DNA of 64,000 bases from an uncultured Allorhizobium sp. GTDB lineage: Bacteria > Pseudomonadota > Alphaproteobacteria > Rhizobiales > Rhizobiaceae. The notes beneath the pieces are model-generated. The model was given only the letters and a program-made list of their open reading frames with translations. It was not told where the DNA came from and searched no databases. The position numbers were made by a program, and so were the translations under genes. Positions 36,150-45,553 of this stretch are shown one piece after another (within the stretch, counting starts at the first letter, position 1; every line of letters begins with the position of its first letter). The stretch is from positions 2,495,001 to 2,559,000 of the forward strand of contig OY288189.1 in the NCBI GenBank assembly GCA_958439205.1, read 5' to 3'.

Positions 36150-36935
36150 CTAGAGTAGCATGGCAAGGGTCAGGAGAAAGGCGCTCTCGCAGAGTTGTTG
36201 GCTGGCGCCGATGGTATCGCCTGTGTGGCCGTCAATGCGCTTGCGGCAATGGCGCGTGAAGGCCGAGACGCCCAGGAGGCTAATGGCGGCTGCCACGAAC
36301 CAGGCATGAAAGGGCAGCGCGACCAGGCTGAGAGCGAGCGTGATTGCTCCGCCTAGAACAAGCGCAGTCCGCGCCGCCTCGGCGTTCGGAAGACCGGCGG
36401 ACGCTGCAATACCGTCTGTGCGCGCCGAGGGCAGGGACGACCAGTGCCAGACCATCAGTGTTCGGGACAAGATGGCAGCAGCCAGCCATGTCAAGCCGGC
36501 GGCCAACGGGGGCTGGATTTGAATGAGGATCGACAGGGCGGCGATCCGCAAGCCTACTGACAGGATCAGCGCGAGCGCGCCGTAAGTGCCGATCCGGCTG
36601 TCCTTCATGATGGCAAGCGCTTTGTCGCGCGTTCGGCCTCCGCCGAGACCGTCGGCGGTGTCGGACAGGCCATCCTCATGCAGGGCCCCGGTCAGCATGA
36701 CCTGCCCGGTGATCGCGACCAGGGCGATCAGGATAGGTTCTACGCCTGCTGCCGAGAGGACACTGATGACCAGACCCGCGGGTAGGGCAATCACGAGACC
36801 GGCAAGCGGGAAGGCCATCACGGTGTGGCTCAGGCTTCCATCATGGCCGGCGAAAAAGCGGTCCGGCACCGGCAGGCGGCTCAGGAAGGACACGGCCCGG
36901 GCCGTCTCCGTCAAAAGGTTCTCGACAACCTGCAT
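36150..36935 (-). CDS. cobS: Adenosylcobinamide-GDP ribazoletransferase
   Basis: 261-aa membrane enzyme joining adenosylcobinamide-GDP to alpha-ribazole, the final step of cobalamin assembly. Signature GALHEDGLSDTADGLGGGRTRDKALAIMKDSRIGTYG with Mg-binding acidic residues, and C-terminal DTIGASQQLCE. The ATG at 36935 starts the conserved sequence; the long upstream open frame is not conserved. Divergent from cobT, with which it works. Confidence 0.95.
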   Translation of the reverse strand: MQVVENLLTETARAVSFLSRLPVPDRFFAGHDGSLSHTVMAFPLAGLVIALPAGLVISVLSAAGVEPILIALVAITGQVMLTGALHEDGLSDTADGLGGGRTRDKALAIMKDSRIGTYGALALILSVGLRIAALSILIQIQPPLAAGLTWLAAAILSRTLMVWHWSSLPSARTDGIAASAGLPNAEAARTALVLGGAITLALSLVALPFHAWFVAAAISLLGVSAFTRHCRKRIDGHTGDTIGASQQLCESAFLLTLAMLL

Positions 36936-37076
36936 GATCCCAATGTTCCGTATTTCAGCATTCGTTTTCGTCCTCGACCGGCTGCGTCGTTTTTTGAGTT
37001 GAGCGGCACGGGTCCGGTCAGTAAGAGAGAGGCCACAAAGCCTGATTTGCTGGAAGATTACAAGGAAGCCCGATCC

Positions 37077-38099
37077 ATGAGCGTTACCGGCCTGCCATTC
37101 GACGATTTTCGCGCCCTGCTGCGCGACCTGCCGGGCCCCAGCACGGCAGCACTCGTGGCTGCGCGCGAGCGTGACAAGCAGTTGACCAAGCCGCCGGGCG
37201 CGCTCGGCCGGCTGGAAGAAATTGCCATGTGGCTTGCCGCCTGGAGCGGCCGCGCGCCTGCCGTCAACCGTCCGCTGGTCGCGATCTTTGCCGGCAATCA
37301 CGGCGTGACCAAACACGGCATCACGCCGTTTCCGCCGTCGGTCACCCAGCAGATGGTTGAGAATTTCGCGGCCGGTGGTGCGGCCATCAACCAGATCTGC
37401 GTGACGCATGATCTCGGCCTCAAGATCTTCGATCTGGCGCTCGACTACCCGACCGGCGACATTACCTGCGAGCCGGCGCTATCCGAGCGCGACTGTGCCG
37501 CCACCATGGCCTTCGGCATGGAGGCAATCGCAGGTGGCACGGATCTGCTCTGCATTGGTGAAATGGGCATTGGCAATACGACGATCGCTGCTGCCATCAA
37601 TCTTGCGCTTTATGGCGGCGAGGCAGAGGACTGGGTCGGTCCGGGCACCGGGTCCGAAGGCGATGTACTGGCCCGCAAGGTCGCCGCCGTCAAACAGGCG
37701 GTCGCCTTCCACAGCGAACATCTGTCGGATCCGCTGGAAGTCTTGCGTCGCCTCGGTGGTCGCGAGATCGCTGCCATGGCGGGTGCGATCCTTGCTGCAC
37801 GCATGGAGAAGATCCCGGTGCTTATCGACGGTTACGTGGCGACTGCCGCGGCCTCGATCCTGAAGGCCGCCAACTCGTCTGCACTCGACCACTGCCTGAT
37901 CGGCCATGTCTCGGGCGAGCCCGGGCATCTGCGTGCGATCGAACGCCTCGGCAAGACGCCCCTTCTGGCGCTCGGCATGCGGCTTGGCGAAGGCACGGGA
38001 GCCGCACTTGCAGCCGGCATCGTCAAGGCTGCAGCCGCCTGCCATACCGGCATGGCGACCTTCGAACAGGCTGGGGTATCCAACAAAACCCATGAGTGA
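37077..38099 (+). CDS. cobT: Nicotinate-nucleotide-dimethylbenzimidazole phosphoribosyltransferase
   Basis: 340 aa. Makes alpha-ribazole phosphate from DMB and nicotinate mononucleotide, the precursor used by CobS. Motifs: KPPGALGRLEEIA, IFAGNHGVTKHGITPFPPSVTQQMVENF, LLCIGEMGIGNTTIAAA, catalytic Glu in GMRLGEGTGAALA. The ATG at 37077 begins the conserved region. It overlaps dgkA by 8 bases. Confidence 0.96.
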   Translation: MSVTGLPFDDFRALLRDLPGPSTAALVAARERDKQLTKPPGALGRLEEIAMWLAAWSGRAPAVNRPLVAIFAGNHGVTKHGITPFPPSVTQQMVENFAAGGAAINQICVTHDLGLKIFDLALDYPTGDITCEPALSERDCAATMAFGMEAIAGGTDLLCIGEMGIGNTTIAAAINLALYGGEAEDWVGPGTGSEGDVLARKVAAVKQAVAFHSEHLSDPLEVLRRLGGREIAAMAGAILAARMEKIPVLIDGYVATAAASILKAANSSALDHCLIGHVSGEPGHLRAIERLGKTPLLALGMRLGEGTGAALAAGIVKAAAACHTGMATFEQAGVSNKTHE

Positions 38100-38514
38100 T
38101 CGCGCGCCAAAGAAGAGCGGCGCCAAGCCGCTCGCATCCACCGTCATCAAGAAGAAGACCGGCATCGCGCATCTGTTCGCCGCTGCCCAGTATTCAGCGC
38201 AAGGCTTCAAGCGCCTCGTTCAAGAAGCGGCTTTCCGGCACGAATTGCTGGGATTTGTCGGCGGGCTCGTGGTCTTCGCCCTCGTCGGGGCGAGCCTGTT
38301 CGAGTTCCTCGGCTTCATCGTCCTGATGATGCTGATGTTCTCGGTGGAAGCCTTGAACACCGCCATCGAAGAACTGGTCGACCGGATTTCGCCCGAGATT
38401 TCCACGGTAGGGCGCAATGCCAAGGATCTCGGATCCTTTGCGGTCTTCTGCCTGATCATCGCCAATGGCGCCTTTGCCGCCTATGTCGTGATCAGCCGTC
38501 TGTTCCTGGGCTAA
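38092..38514 (+). CDS. dgkA: Diacylglycerol kinase, prokaryotic type
   Basis: 140 aa integral-membrane enzyme recycling diacylglycerol to phosphatidate, especially after periplasmic glucan modification. Three membrane helices; catalytic and metal motif EALNTAIEELVDRIS with NAKDLGSFAVFC. An extra ~30-residue Lys-rich N-terminus (APKKSGAKPLASTVIKKKTG) precedes the catalytic domain. Overlaps the end of cobT, implying coupling. Confidence 0.92.
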   Translation: MSDRAPKKSGAKPLASTVIKKKTGIAHLFAAAQYSAQGFKRLVQEAAFRHELLGFVGGLVVFALVGASLFEFLGFIVLMMLMFSVEALNTAIEELVDRISPEISTVGRNAKDLGSFAVFCLIIANGAFAAYVVISRLFLG

Positions 38515-38521
38515 TCGCCGA

Positions 38522-40057
38522 TCAGGCGAACTGGCGACGGCGTGGCTCGACCGCCTTTGCTTCTGACACCGCGGGCAGGCTTTCGAGCACACGGCTCGAG
38601 GGCAGGATGGCGATGACTTCCGTACCTTCGCGGAGCTTGGACTTGAGCTTGAACTCGCCGCCATGCTTGGACAGGATCGCCTGGACGATCGGCAGGCCAA
38701 GGCCTGTGCCCTGTTCGGCGCTCTTGATTGCAATCGAGCCCTGACCGAAGGCGGACAGCACCACCGGAATTTCATTTTCCGGAATGCCGGGGCCGTTGTC
38801 GCGGATCGAGATATATTGCCCGCCACCGGCAGTCCAGCCGGCCTTGACCATGATCTCTCCACCCTGCGGCGTAAATTTCACGGCGTTCGACAACAGGTTC
38901 AGGATGACCTGGCGCAGTGCCTTTTCATCGGCCCAGAGCGACGGCAGGTTGGCTTCGAACTGCTGCTCGATGCGGATGTTCTTCGATTTCGCGCGGAGCT
39001 GGATCATGCCGATGCAGTCTTCGGCCACTTCGAGCAGCGCGACGCTTTCTTCGCTGAGTTCGTATTTGCCTGCCTCGATGCGCGAGAGGTCGAGGATCTC
39101 GTTGATCAGTTCGAGCAGGTGCGTGCCGGAGCGGTGGATGTCGCCGGAGTATTCCTTGTAGAGCGGGTTGTTCAGCGGTCCGAGCACTTCGGTCGCCATA
39201 ACTTCCGAGAAGCCCAGGATGGCATTGAGCGGTGTGCGCAGCTCGTGCGACATGGACGCGAGGAAGCGGGACTTTGCCATATTGGCTTCTTCCGCCCGAC
39301 GGCGCGCCTCGTCGGAGAGGGACTTTGCCACTTCGAGTTCGGCGATCAGATCGTCTTTCTCCGTCTGGAAGGACAGGAGTTTCAGATTGGCCTGGTGAAG
39401 ACGGTTGGTGATGTAGATGAAGAAGATGAGCGCCGTGGTGAAGACGGCGGTCAGGCCGAGATCCAGCATGTCCTGGCCTGTGGCTGACACATAGGTCAGC
39501 GCAACCACTGTCGGCAGGAAGCCGAAGAGGACGGCTTGGCGCAGCAGCATGCTGGCCATCGCGGTGATCGACAGGGCCAGCAGAAGGACGGCACCCTTGT
39601 AGAAGGTGAAGGCGGTCGGATTGCAGGTCGCGCAGTCCTGAAGGGCAAAGATTGCCCAGGACATGCCCATGGCGACCTGGGAGAGCAGCAAGATGCGGCG
39701 CCAGCTGCTCTGACTTTCCAGTGTGATCTCGGTCTTCGATGCCCGCTTGACGATCAGGATGCCGATCGCATGCATGGTGAGGGCGAAGAGACCCCAGATT
39801 ATGAAATGCGGCTGCGCGGTAAAATAGGCACCGGAGCCGGCAATCAGAAGGATGATGATGGGTATGACGGCTGCACCCTGAAGGCAGGCTGCGATATGCA
39901 TTGCGAGGATTTCGACGTCGAATGCGGGCGATGTGCCCTGGCCGGACTGGAGACGTTCACGGGTTGCACGAAGGGCGCGCGTCGTTGCCCTGTTGCGATC
40001 GTTTCGCGTCAGGTCGAGAACATTCTTGTCCGCCGATGTATCTACGCCGTTACTCAT
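38522..40057 (-). CDS. Membrane sensor histidine kinase
   Basis: 511 aa. A soluble N-terminus of ~45 residues, about six membrane helices (55-220), a coiled-coil linker, the H-box SHELRTPLNAI (His near residue 271), N-box LLSNAVKF, G1 RDNGPGIPE, and G2 QGTGLGLPI. The HisKA/HATPase core resembles PdhS/PleC-type alphaproteobacterial kinases. No response regulator is adjacent. Signal unknown. Confidence 0.92.
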   Translation of the reverse strand: MSNGVDTSADKNVLDLTRNDRNRATTRALRATRERLQSGQGTSPAFDVEILAMHIAACLQGAAVIPIIILLIAGSGAYFTAQPHFIIWGLFALTMHAIGILIVKRASKTEITLESQSSWRRILLLSQVAMGMSWAIFALQDCATCNPTAFTFYKGAVLLLALSITAMASMLLRQAVLFGFLPTVVALTYVSATGQDMLDLGLTAVFTTALIFFIYITNRLHQANLKLLSFQTEKDDLIAELEVAKSLSDEARRRAEEANMAKSRFLASMSHELRTPLNAILGFSEVMATEVLGPLNNPLYKEYSGDIHRSGTHLLELINEILDLSRIEAGKYELSEESVALLEVAEDCIGMIQLRAKSKNIRIEQQFEANLPSLWADEKALRQVILNLLSNAVKFTPQGGEIMVKAGWTAGGGQYISIRDNGPGIPENEIPVVLSAFGQGSIAIKSAEQGTGLGLPIVQAILSKHGGEFKLKSKLREGTEVIAILPSSRVLESLPAVSEAKAVEPRRRQFA

Positions 40058-40164
40058 TGCGTTGCAGTCTTCCGCGCCCTTGGTGAACCCTAGCGGCGAA
40101 TTCTTAAGAAGATCCTGTCTTGGAAGGATTTGTTTGCCATGTGTGAAAAGGATTCGTTCTTGAA

Positions 40165-40758
40165 ATGGGTAGGAATGCGACGAGGCGTCTGAAGCATCTG
40201 CGGGACATCGTTGTGGCGCTGGCCATCCTGGCGCTGGCGCTGCTGATCATCGCCAAGCTGGAAAACGAGCAGGCGCTACGCTTCACTGGTCCCTACGTCG
40301 CTGTGGACGGTGATACTCTGGCTGCAGCGGGCGAGAGATTGCGCATCGAGGGGATCGATGCGCCTGAACTCGGCCAGACCTGCGAGCGGGCCGACGGCTC
40401 GACCTATGCCTGTGGTGAGGAGGCGCGGCGGACGCTGAGAGCGCTCGTCTCCGATGGCGCATGGGAGTGCAGTGGCACGCGCCGCGACCGCTATCAGCGG
40501 CTGCTCGTCGTCTGCAAGCAAGGGCTTGATGACCTCGGGGAGCGTCTGGTGGCGTCAGGTGCTGCTGTGGCCGATGGCCGTTATCTTGTTGCAGAAGGCG
40601 AAGCGCGTGGTGCCGGCGAGGGGATTTGGGCTGGACGTTTCGAGCGGCCTTCTGACTGGCGGCGGCTGAGGCAGGTCGAGGAAGCGGAACTTGCCGGCTG
40701 GGTCCAGGCGTTACTGCCCCGCTGGATGTCGAAATGGTTCGAGGAAACGAAAGAATGA
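40165..40758 (+). CDS. Membrane-anchored thermonuclease-family protein
   Basis: 197 aa. N-terminal membrane anchor (VVALAILALALLIIA), then a staphylococcal-nuclease-like fold with VAVDGDTLAAAGERLRIEGIDAPELGQTC and YQRLLVVC. The active-site Arg/Asp/Glu set is partly retained, so nuclease activity is possible but not certain. Its C-terminus overlaps the start of the UDG gene (ATGA). Confidence 0.88.
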   Translation: MGRNATRRLKHLRDIVVALAILALALLIIAKLENEQALRFTGPYVAVDGDTLAAAGERLRIEGIDAPELGQTCERADGSTYACGEEARRTLRALVSDGAWECSGTRRDRYQRLLVVCKQGLDDLGERLVASGAAVADGRYLVAEGEARGAGEGIWAGRFERPSDWRRLRQVEEAELAGWVQALLPRWMSKWFEETKE

Positions 40759-41429
40759 CTGCCGATGCTCCGACGCCGCCGGTGATGTCGCGTGGCGACC
40801 TGCCGCCGACGATTAATGCCTTGAGCCATGCGATCGCCCAGTGTCGCATCTGTCGTGACTGTCCGACCGGCGGGCCGGAGCGGCGCATGCCGCACGAACC
40901 CCGGCCGGTCGCCTATCTTTCGGCAACCGCCAAAGTGTTGATCGCGGGTCAGGCGCCGGGGCTTCGGGTGCATGAGACAGGGCTTCCCTTCAACGATGCA
41001 TCGGGAGATCGCCTCCGGCAATGGCTCGGGGTGGACCGTGATACCTTCTATGATCGTTCGCGCTTTGCGATCGCGCCGATGGGCTTCTGCTTCCCGGGTT
41101 ACGACGATAACGGCCATGATCTGCCACCGCGCCGGGAATGCGCGCCGCATTGGCGCCAGACGGTGATGGATGCCATGCCGCAGGTGGAGTTGATCCTTGC
41201 CATCGGACAATATGCGCAGGCTTGGCACCTCCGCGGGCTGAGGCGCAAGACGATGACGGAGACGGTGGCCCACTGGCGGGACTTCCTTCTCACCAACCGT
41301 GAGGGGCCACGAGTGGTGCCCTTGCCGCATCCAAGCTGGCGCAATACCGGCTGGCTCAAGCGCCATCCGTGGTTTGAGGCGGAGGTGCTGCCCGTGCTGC
41401 GGCGCGAAGTTTCCTTGTTGATAGGCTGA
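40755..41429 (+). CDS. Uracil-DNA glycosylase family protein
   Basis: 224 aa. Motifs: KVLIAGQAPGLRVHETGLPFNDASGDRLRQWLG with the catalytic-loop region, GFCFPGYD, LILAIGQYAQ and the DNA-intercalating LPHPSWRN. Two CxxC-like Cys (CRICRDC) near the N-terminus resemble, but do not complete, the iron-sulphur UDG pattern. Translationally coupled to the nuclease gene; excision-repair role inferred. Confidence 0.88.
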   Translation: MTADAPTPPVMSRGDLPPTINALSHAIAQCRICRDCPTGGPERRMPHEPRPVAYLSATAKVLIAGQAPGLRVHETGLPFNDASGDRLRQWLGVDRDTFYDRSRFAIAPMGFCFPGYDDNGHDLPPRRECAPHWRQTVMDAMPQVELILAIGQYAQAWHLRGLRRKTMTETVAHWRDFLLTNREGPRVVPLPHPSWRNTGWLKRHPWFEAEVLPVLRREVSLLIG

Positions 41430-41431
41430 AA

Positions 41432-41477
41432 TGATTTTCCATAAATTTTAAGAAATCGGCTATATCACAGAAAATCA
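41432..41477 (+). promoter_or_regulatory. Possible Lrp autoregulatory region
   Basis: TGATTTTC (41432-41439) and GAAAATCA (41470-41477) are perfect inverted repeats in an A/T-rich spacer directly before an Lrp gene. Typical of Lrp self-control, but unproven. Confidence 0.3.
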
Positions 41478-41494
41478 GTTTTACAGGACGTGTC

Positions 41495-41983
41495 ATGGAT
41501 CGCCTCGACCGCAAAATTCTCCGCATTCTCCAGGAAGACTCCACGCTGGCCGTGGCGGATCTGGCGAAGAAGGTCGGCCTGTCCACAACGCCTTGCTGGC
41601 GCCGCATCCAGAAGATGGAAGAAGATGGTGTCATCCGCCGCCGCGTGGCGCTGCTGGATCCGGCCAAGGTCAACACGAAGGTTACGGTTTTCGTGTCGAT
41701 TCGCACCTCCAGCCACTCCATCGAATGGCTGAAGCGGTTTTCCGAAGTCGTCTCTGAGTTTCCGGAAGTGGTCGAGTTCTACCGCATGAGCGGCGACGTC
41801 GACTATCTGCTTCGGGTCGTCGTGCCCGATATCGCGGCCTATGATGCCTTCTACAAGCGGATGATCGCCAAGATCGAGATCCGCGACGTCTCCTCGGCCT
41901 TTGCCATGGAGCAGATCAAGTACACGACCGAGCTGCCGCTCGACTACATGATGATCGACAATCAGAAGTCCCAGGAAGACTGA
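41495..41983 (+). CDS. Lrp/AsnC-family regulator
   Basis: 162 aa. Helix-turn-helix DRLDRKILRILQEDSTLAVADLAKKVGLSTTPCWRRIQKMEEDGVI and C-terminal RAM domain (FVSIRTSSHSIEWLKRF, FYRMSGDVDYLLRVVVPD). A regulator sensing an amino acid; it differs from the Lrp at 13480. The A/T-rich spacer before it contains an inverted repeat. The target genes are unknown. Confidence 0.93.
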   Translation: MDRLDRKILRILQEDSTLAVADLAKKVGLSTTPCWRRIQKMEEDGVIRRRVALLDPAKVNTKVTVFVSIRTSSHSIEWLKRFSEVVSEFPEVVEFYRMSGDVDYLLRVVVPDIAAYDAFYKRMIAKIEIRDVSSAFAMEQIKYTTELPLDYMMIDNQKSQED

Positions 41984-42001
41984 GGGGCGCCGTAGCGCCC
42001 C
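41984..42001. terminator. Hairpin between convergent Lrp and dehydrogenase genes
   Basis: Perfect 7-bp stem GGGGCGC/GCGCCCC with CGTA loop just after the Lrp stop. No T run on either side, so only a possible bidirectional terminator. Confidence 0.4.
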
Positions 42002-42010
42002 ATCCGATGG

Positions 42011-42880
42011 TTATTTCTCCAGGCGTGCCAGCAGGGACGACGTGTCCCAGCGATTGCCGCCGAGCTTTTGCACCTCGCCGTAGAATTGATCGACCAGTGC
42101 CGTGACCGGCAGGTTGGCGCCGTTGCTGCGGGCTTCGGTCAAGACGATGTCGAGATCCTTGCGCATCCAGTCGACGGCGAAGCCGAAGTCGTATTTGCCC
42201 TGGTTCATGGTCTTGTGGCGGTTTTCCATCTGCCAGGAGCCGGCGGCACCCTTCGAGATCACCTCGATGACCTTCTCGATGTCGAGGCCTGCCTTCTTGC
42301 CGAAATGCACGCCTTCGGCCAGACCCTGAACGAGGCCAGCAATGCAGATCTGGTTGACCATCTTGGTCAGCTGACCGGCGCCTGCCGGACCCATCAGCCC
42401 TGTCATGCGGGCATAGGCATTGATCACAGGCTTTGCCGTCTCGAAGGTCTCGGGCTCACCGCCGCACATCACCGTCAGCACGCCATTCTCGGCGCCGGCC
42501 TGGCCGCCCGAGACGGGCGCGTCGATGAAGCCGCAGCCTTTCGCTGCCGTCGCTGCGGCAAGTTCCCTTGCGATCTCGGCCGAGGCCGTCGTGTTGTCGA
42601 TCAAGATTGCGCCCGGCTTCATCGCGGCGATGACGCCGTTTTCGCCTGTTGTGACCGACCGCAGGTCATCGTCGTTGCCGACGCAGGTGAAGACGAAATC
42701 GGCACCGTCTGCCGCTTCTGCCGGCGTCAGGCCATGGCTGCCGCCGAATTTTGCCACCCAGCTTTCCGCCTTGGCGGTCGTTCGGTTATAGACCTTCACC
42801 TCGTGGCCACCCTTGACCTTCAAGTGACCGGCCATGGGGAAACCCATGACGCCCAAACCGATGAATGCGACCTTTGCCAT
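42011..42880 (-). CDS. Beta-hydroxyacid dehydrogenase (3-hydroxyisobutyrate dehydrogenase-like)
   Basis: 289 aa. Rossmann motif VAFIGLGVMGFPMAGHL, substrate-binding DAPVSGGQAGAENG and catalytic Lys in TKMVNQICIAG. NAD(P)-dependent oxidation or reduction of 3-hydroxyacids; 3-hydroxyisobutyrate, tartronate semialdehyde and succinate semialdehyde are possible. The ATG at 42880 starts the Rossmann fold. Confidence 0.92.
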   Translation of the reverse strand: MAKVAFIGLGVMGFPMAGHLKVKGGHEVKVYNRTTAKAESWVAKFGGSHGLTPAEAADGADFVFTCVGNDDDLRSVTTGENGVIAAMKPGAILIDNTTASAEIARELAAATAAKGCGFIDAPVSGGQAGAENGVLTVMCGGEPETFETAKPVINAYARMTGLMGPAGAGQLTKMVNQICIAGLVQGLAEGVHFGKKAGLDIEKVIEVISKGAAGSWQMENRHKTMNQGKYDFGFAVDWMRKDLDIVLTEARSNGANLPVTALVDQFYGEVQKLGGNRWDTSSLLARLEK

Positions 42881-42956
42881 AGTGACTGCCTCTGCCCTTT
42901 CGCTGAAGGCCACAGGCATAAAGCAGGAATGGCTCAAGGAAAAGGTCGGCGTTCCC

Positions 42957-44513
42957 TCAGGTTGGTACGGGCGGCAAGGGGGTCTCACCATCCAGCCGCT
43001 TGGACTGCTCTCCGAGAGAGTCGGATATCTCCTGCCATATGCGGCGCAGGCGACGGACATGCAGATCATCTGCGATCCAGCCCATCATATGCTCCACTCT
43101 CGTCTTGGCGTTGGTTGTTGTCAGCCCGAGGTTCTCCCGGAACCATCGGCAGAATTCATCGGGGTCCTGAGCGGTCTTGACGCCCTTGTCGTCCACCATC
43201 AGCAGCTTGAGGCCGCCGATCCTGCAAATGTCGCGCAGGTTCTGGGTCGGTGCGACGAGCACGCCGGCAAGTAGAAGATCGAATTCCTCCGGACTGCCGC
43301 TCTCTGTCGATCCTTTCTTTCGAAAGTCGATTGCCCGTTCGAGATCGAGGATGGTCCGGATTTGGAGTTCGCGGAGGACGAGGAATTTTTCCAGGCCGAC
43401 GAGGTGGCAGAGTTGTGCCTGGGCGATCCAGTCGACCGACTGATAGATGCCATAGGGCGATTCGATGTGCAACATGACCGGGTTGTAGGTGGCCAGTCCC
43501 TGGACATCGTAGATGCCGGCTTCCTGCAGCCTGAAGCGAGTGGCGTAGTCAATACCGTCGAGCGCGTCCAGCGGCGTGATCCGGGTCACGCTGTTGAACC
43601 GGTCATCATCCATCTTGACCCATGCGATCAGTGACTGCAGCCGAAGCATGACGAATTTGGAAGCGCTGTCGGGCAGATAACCGAGCACGGGGGCCAGAAT
43701 GAGCCAGAGGTTTGAGACATCGGGGAGAGGTGGCGCAGGGACTGCCAACGGGGACGGCAGGGGTGACGTCAGTGGTTGCCCTGCGGTTGCCGCGTCCGTG
43801 ACAACCCTGATGCCGAGCGTGGGATCCGGGATCGCGCGGTACAGCGCCAGTATGAAGACCACCGAGACGATCGTCTCCACCGTGTAGCGAATGAAGGTGA
43901 AGGCCGAGAGGTCGAAGGCCGCCAGACCGCGCAAGTAGCCGCGGATGGCTGCCAGATAGGCTCCTGCGAAAGCAAGGCCGGCAATCAGAGACAAATCCGC
44001 GCCCAATCCCGAGGTGCCGATCGCACCACAATTTGCCCCGCATGCGTCAGACAGCCGAGCAGAGATGCCTTGCCACAAGGCATCCGCCCCGTAATAGGTC
44101 AAGATCATCATGCCGATCGATGCAACCAGCATGCGCAGGTCACCCCAGGCAAACAGCTTTGCCTCGGCAATGAAGGTGTCGATCTGCCGGATCGGGGGCA
44201 AATCATCGAATATTTTCTGCTTCTCCGGCGTGCGGACAACCCCTTGCACATATTTCGACCGCACGAACTCAACGGACGGATTGACGTAGTTGCCCTTCGT
44301 TCCGTCCTGATATGGCTTGGTGGTTGTGGGGTAGGATGTCAGAAAATCCCTGATGACCAGAAGCCGCTTCTGGCGCATCTCGTTTCGTGCGTAGATGAAC
44401 AGGGTGGGTGTCAGAACGGCCAGTGCCAGCGCATAGAAATTGAATGGGCAGGGCGGCGGCCCCCAGAACCGGAGATTCGCGATAAGGCAATTGGCGAAAT
44501 TGCTGATGTCCAT
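42957..44513 (-). CDS. Membrane protein with a helix-hairpin-helix-like C-terminal part
   Basis: 518 aa, not recognised. An N-terminal membrane helix (YALALAVLTPTLFIY) follows a short extracytoplasmic segment with Cys; two to four more helices lie between about 120 and 300. The cytosolic C-terminal part (about 310-518) contains GIDYATRFRLQEAGIYDVQG-type repeats that look like helix-hairpin-helix DUF4332-like motifs. AGGGGGA before the ATG supports the start. No operon partner. Function unknown. Confidence 0.75.
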   Translation of the reverse strand: MDISNFANCLIANLRFWGPPPCPFNFYALALAVLTPTLFIYARNEMRQKRLLVIRDFLTSYPTTTKPYQDGTKGNYVNPSVEFVRSKYVQGVVRTPEKQKIFDDLPPIRQIDTFIAEAKLFAWGDLRMLVASIGMMILTYYGADALWQGISARLSDACGANCGAIGTSGLGADLSLIAGLAFAGAYLAAIRGYLRGLAAFDLSAFTFIRYTVETIVSVVFILALYRAIPDPTLGIRVVTDAATAGQPLTSPLPSPLAVPAPPLPDVSNLWLILAPVLGYLPDSASKFVMLRLQSLIAWVKMDDDRFNSVTRITPLDALDGIDYATRFRLQEAGIYDVQGLATYNPVMLHIESPYGIYQSVDWIAQAQLCHLVGLEKFLVLRELQIRTILDLERAIDFRKKGSTESGSPEEFDLLLAGVLVAPTQNLRDICRIGGLKLLMVDDKGVKTAQDPDEFCRWFRENLGLTTTNAKTRVEHMMGWIADDLHVRRLRRIWQEISDSLGEQSKRLDGETPLPPVPT

Positions 44514-44615
44514 GGCAGTCCCCCTTGCTCTGGCCCAAGAAAACAAAAGCAAGAGGGAATGGCTACAAATCGAATGCGCTCTTAAGTTGCAAATGGCAAC
44601 CTGGACGTTTGCAGT

Positions 44616-45428
44616 TTACGTCTTTTTTGCCACGACGAGATGTCCGGGTGACGGTTCACCGTCCTGCATACGGACGTTGATATCGGTAATCTCGACCAAT
44701 TCGAAGCCGGTGGCAGCCAGGCGCTCGCGCACATAGGTCTCGGCATGGACGAAGCGCTGATGCGGTCCGACCATGAAGGGGCGGTCTGCCATCACGTCTG
44801 CAGGCCTTGTCTCAGACGAGAAGACGAAGATGCCGCCGGCGGTCATGTTCTCGGCGGCGCCGAAGAAGAGCGGTTCGAGCGCGCCGAGATAGGGCAGCAC
44901 GTCCGTCGCGGTCACCAGGTCAAAGGCTTCATCGTCGTTGTCTTCGAGGAAGTCCTCGAGTTCGGCGACGTAGAGGGTCTCATAGAGATCCTTTTCATGG
45001 GCGATCTCTACCATCTTCTCGGAGATGTCGATGCCCGTCATGTCATCTACCATGTCGCGCAGCGCACCACCGGTCAGGCCGGTGCCGCAGCCGAGATCGA
45101 GCAGGCGCTTGAAGAGGCCGAGCTCAAGCGCCTGAAGGCGCTGGCGCACCATCATCGGCACTGTGTAGCCCAGCTGTTCGACGAGGATGTCCTCGAACGC
45201 GTCCGCATGCTGGTCGAAAAGCGTCTCGACATAGGCATCGGGTGCCTTGGGCGGGGCTTCGCCACGTCCGAGCGCCGCAATGCGGACCGAAGCACCGCCG
45301 TGGTCGTCGGGGTCGATGGCGAGGACTTCTTCGTAAGCCTTGACGGCTGCGTCGATGTCGCCGGCCTTTTCGAGGGCGAGTGCGCGGTTATAGGCTTCCG
45401 CCAGGGCTTCTTCGTCGATCTTGGCCAT
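44616..45428 (-). CDS. TPR-SAM-dependent methyltransferase
   Basis: 270 aa. Two helical repeats of TPR type at the N-terminus (LAEAYNRALALEKAGDIDAAVKAYEEVLAIDPDD), then a class I methyltransferase domain with motif I LLDLGCGTGLTGG, TGIDIS and a C-terminal beta hairpin. The substrate (protein or small molecule) is unknown; the TPR suggests a protein partner. Confidence 0.87.
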   Translation of the reverse strand: MAKIDEEALAEAYNRALALEKAGDIDAAVKAYEEVLAIDPDDHGGASVRIAALGRGEAPPKAPDAYVETLFDQHADAFEDILVEQLGYTVPMMVRQRLQALELGLFKRLLDLGCGTGLTGGALRDMVDDMTGIDISEKMVEIAHEKDLYETLYVAELEDFLEDNDDEAFDLVTATDVLPYLGALEPLFFGAAENMTAGGIFVFSSETRPADVMADRPFMVGPHQRFVHAETYVRERLAATGFELVEITDINVRMQDGEPSPGHLVVAKKT

Positions 45429-45553
45429 GTGAGGCTCCTGTTTCAGCGGCCGGCTGCCGGCCTTTGCCGGTCGTCTAGCCGGTCAAGCGCTGCTTGGCAA
45501 TGAAAACGGAACTGAGGACGACCTCTTCGTGTTTTTGCGTTATGGAGCCAAGC

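Noticed and set aside
36936..37076. Cobalamin riboswitch between cobS and cobT
   Set aside because: I could not find the conserved B12-box or the length needed in 141 bases.
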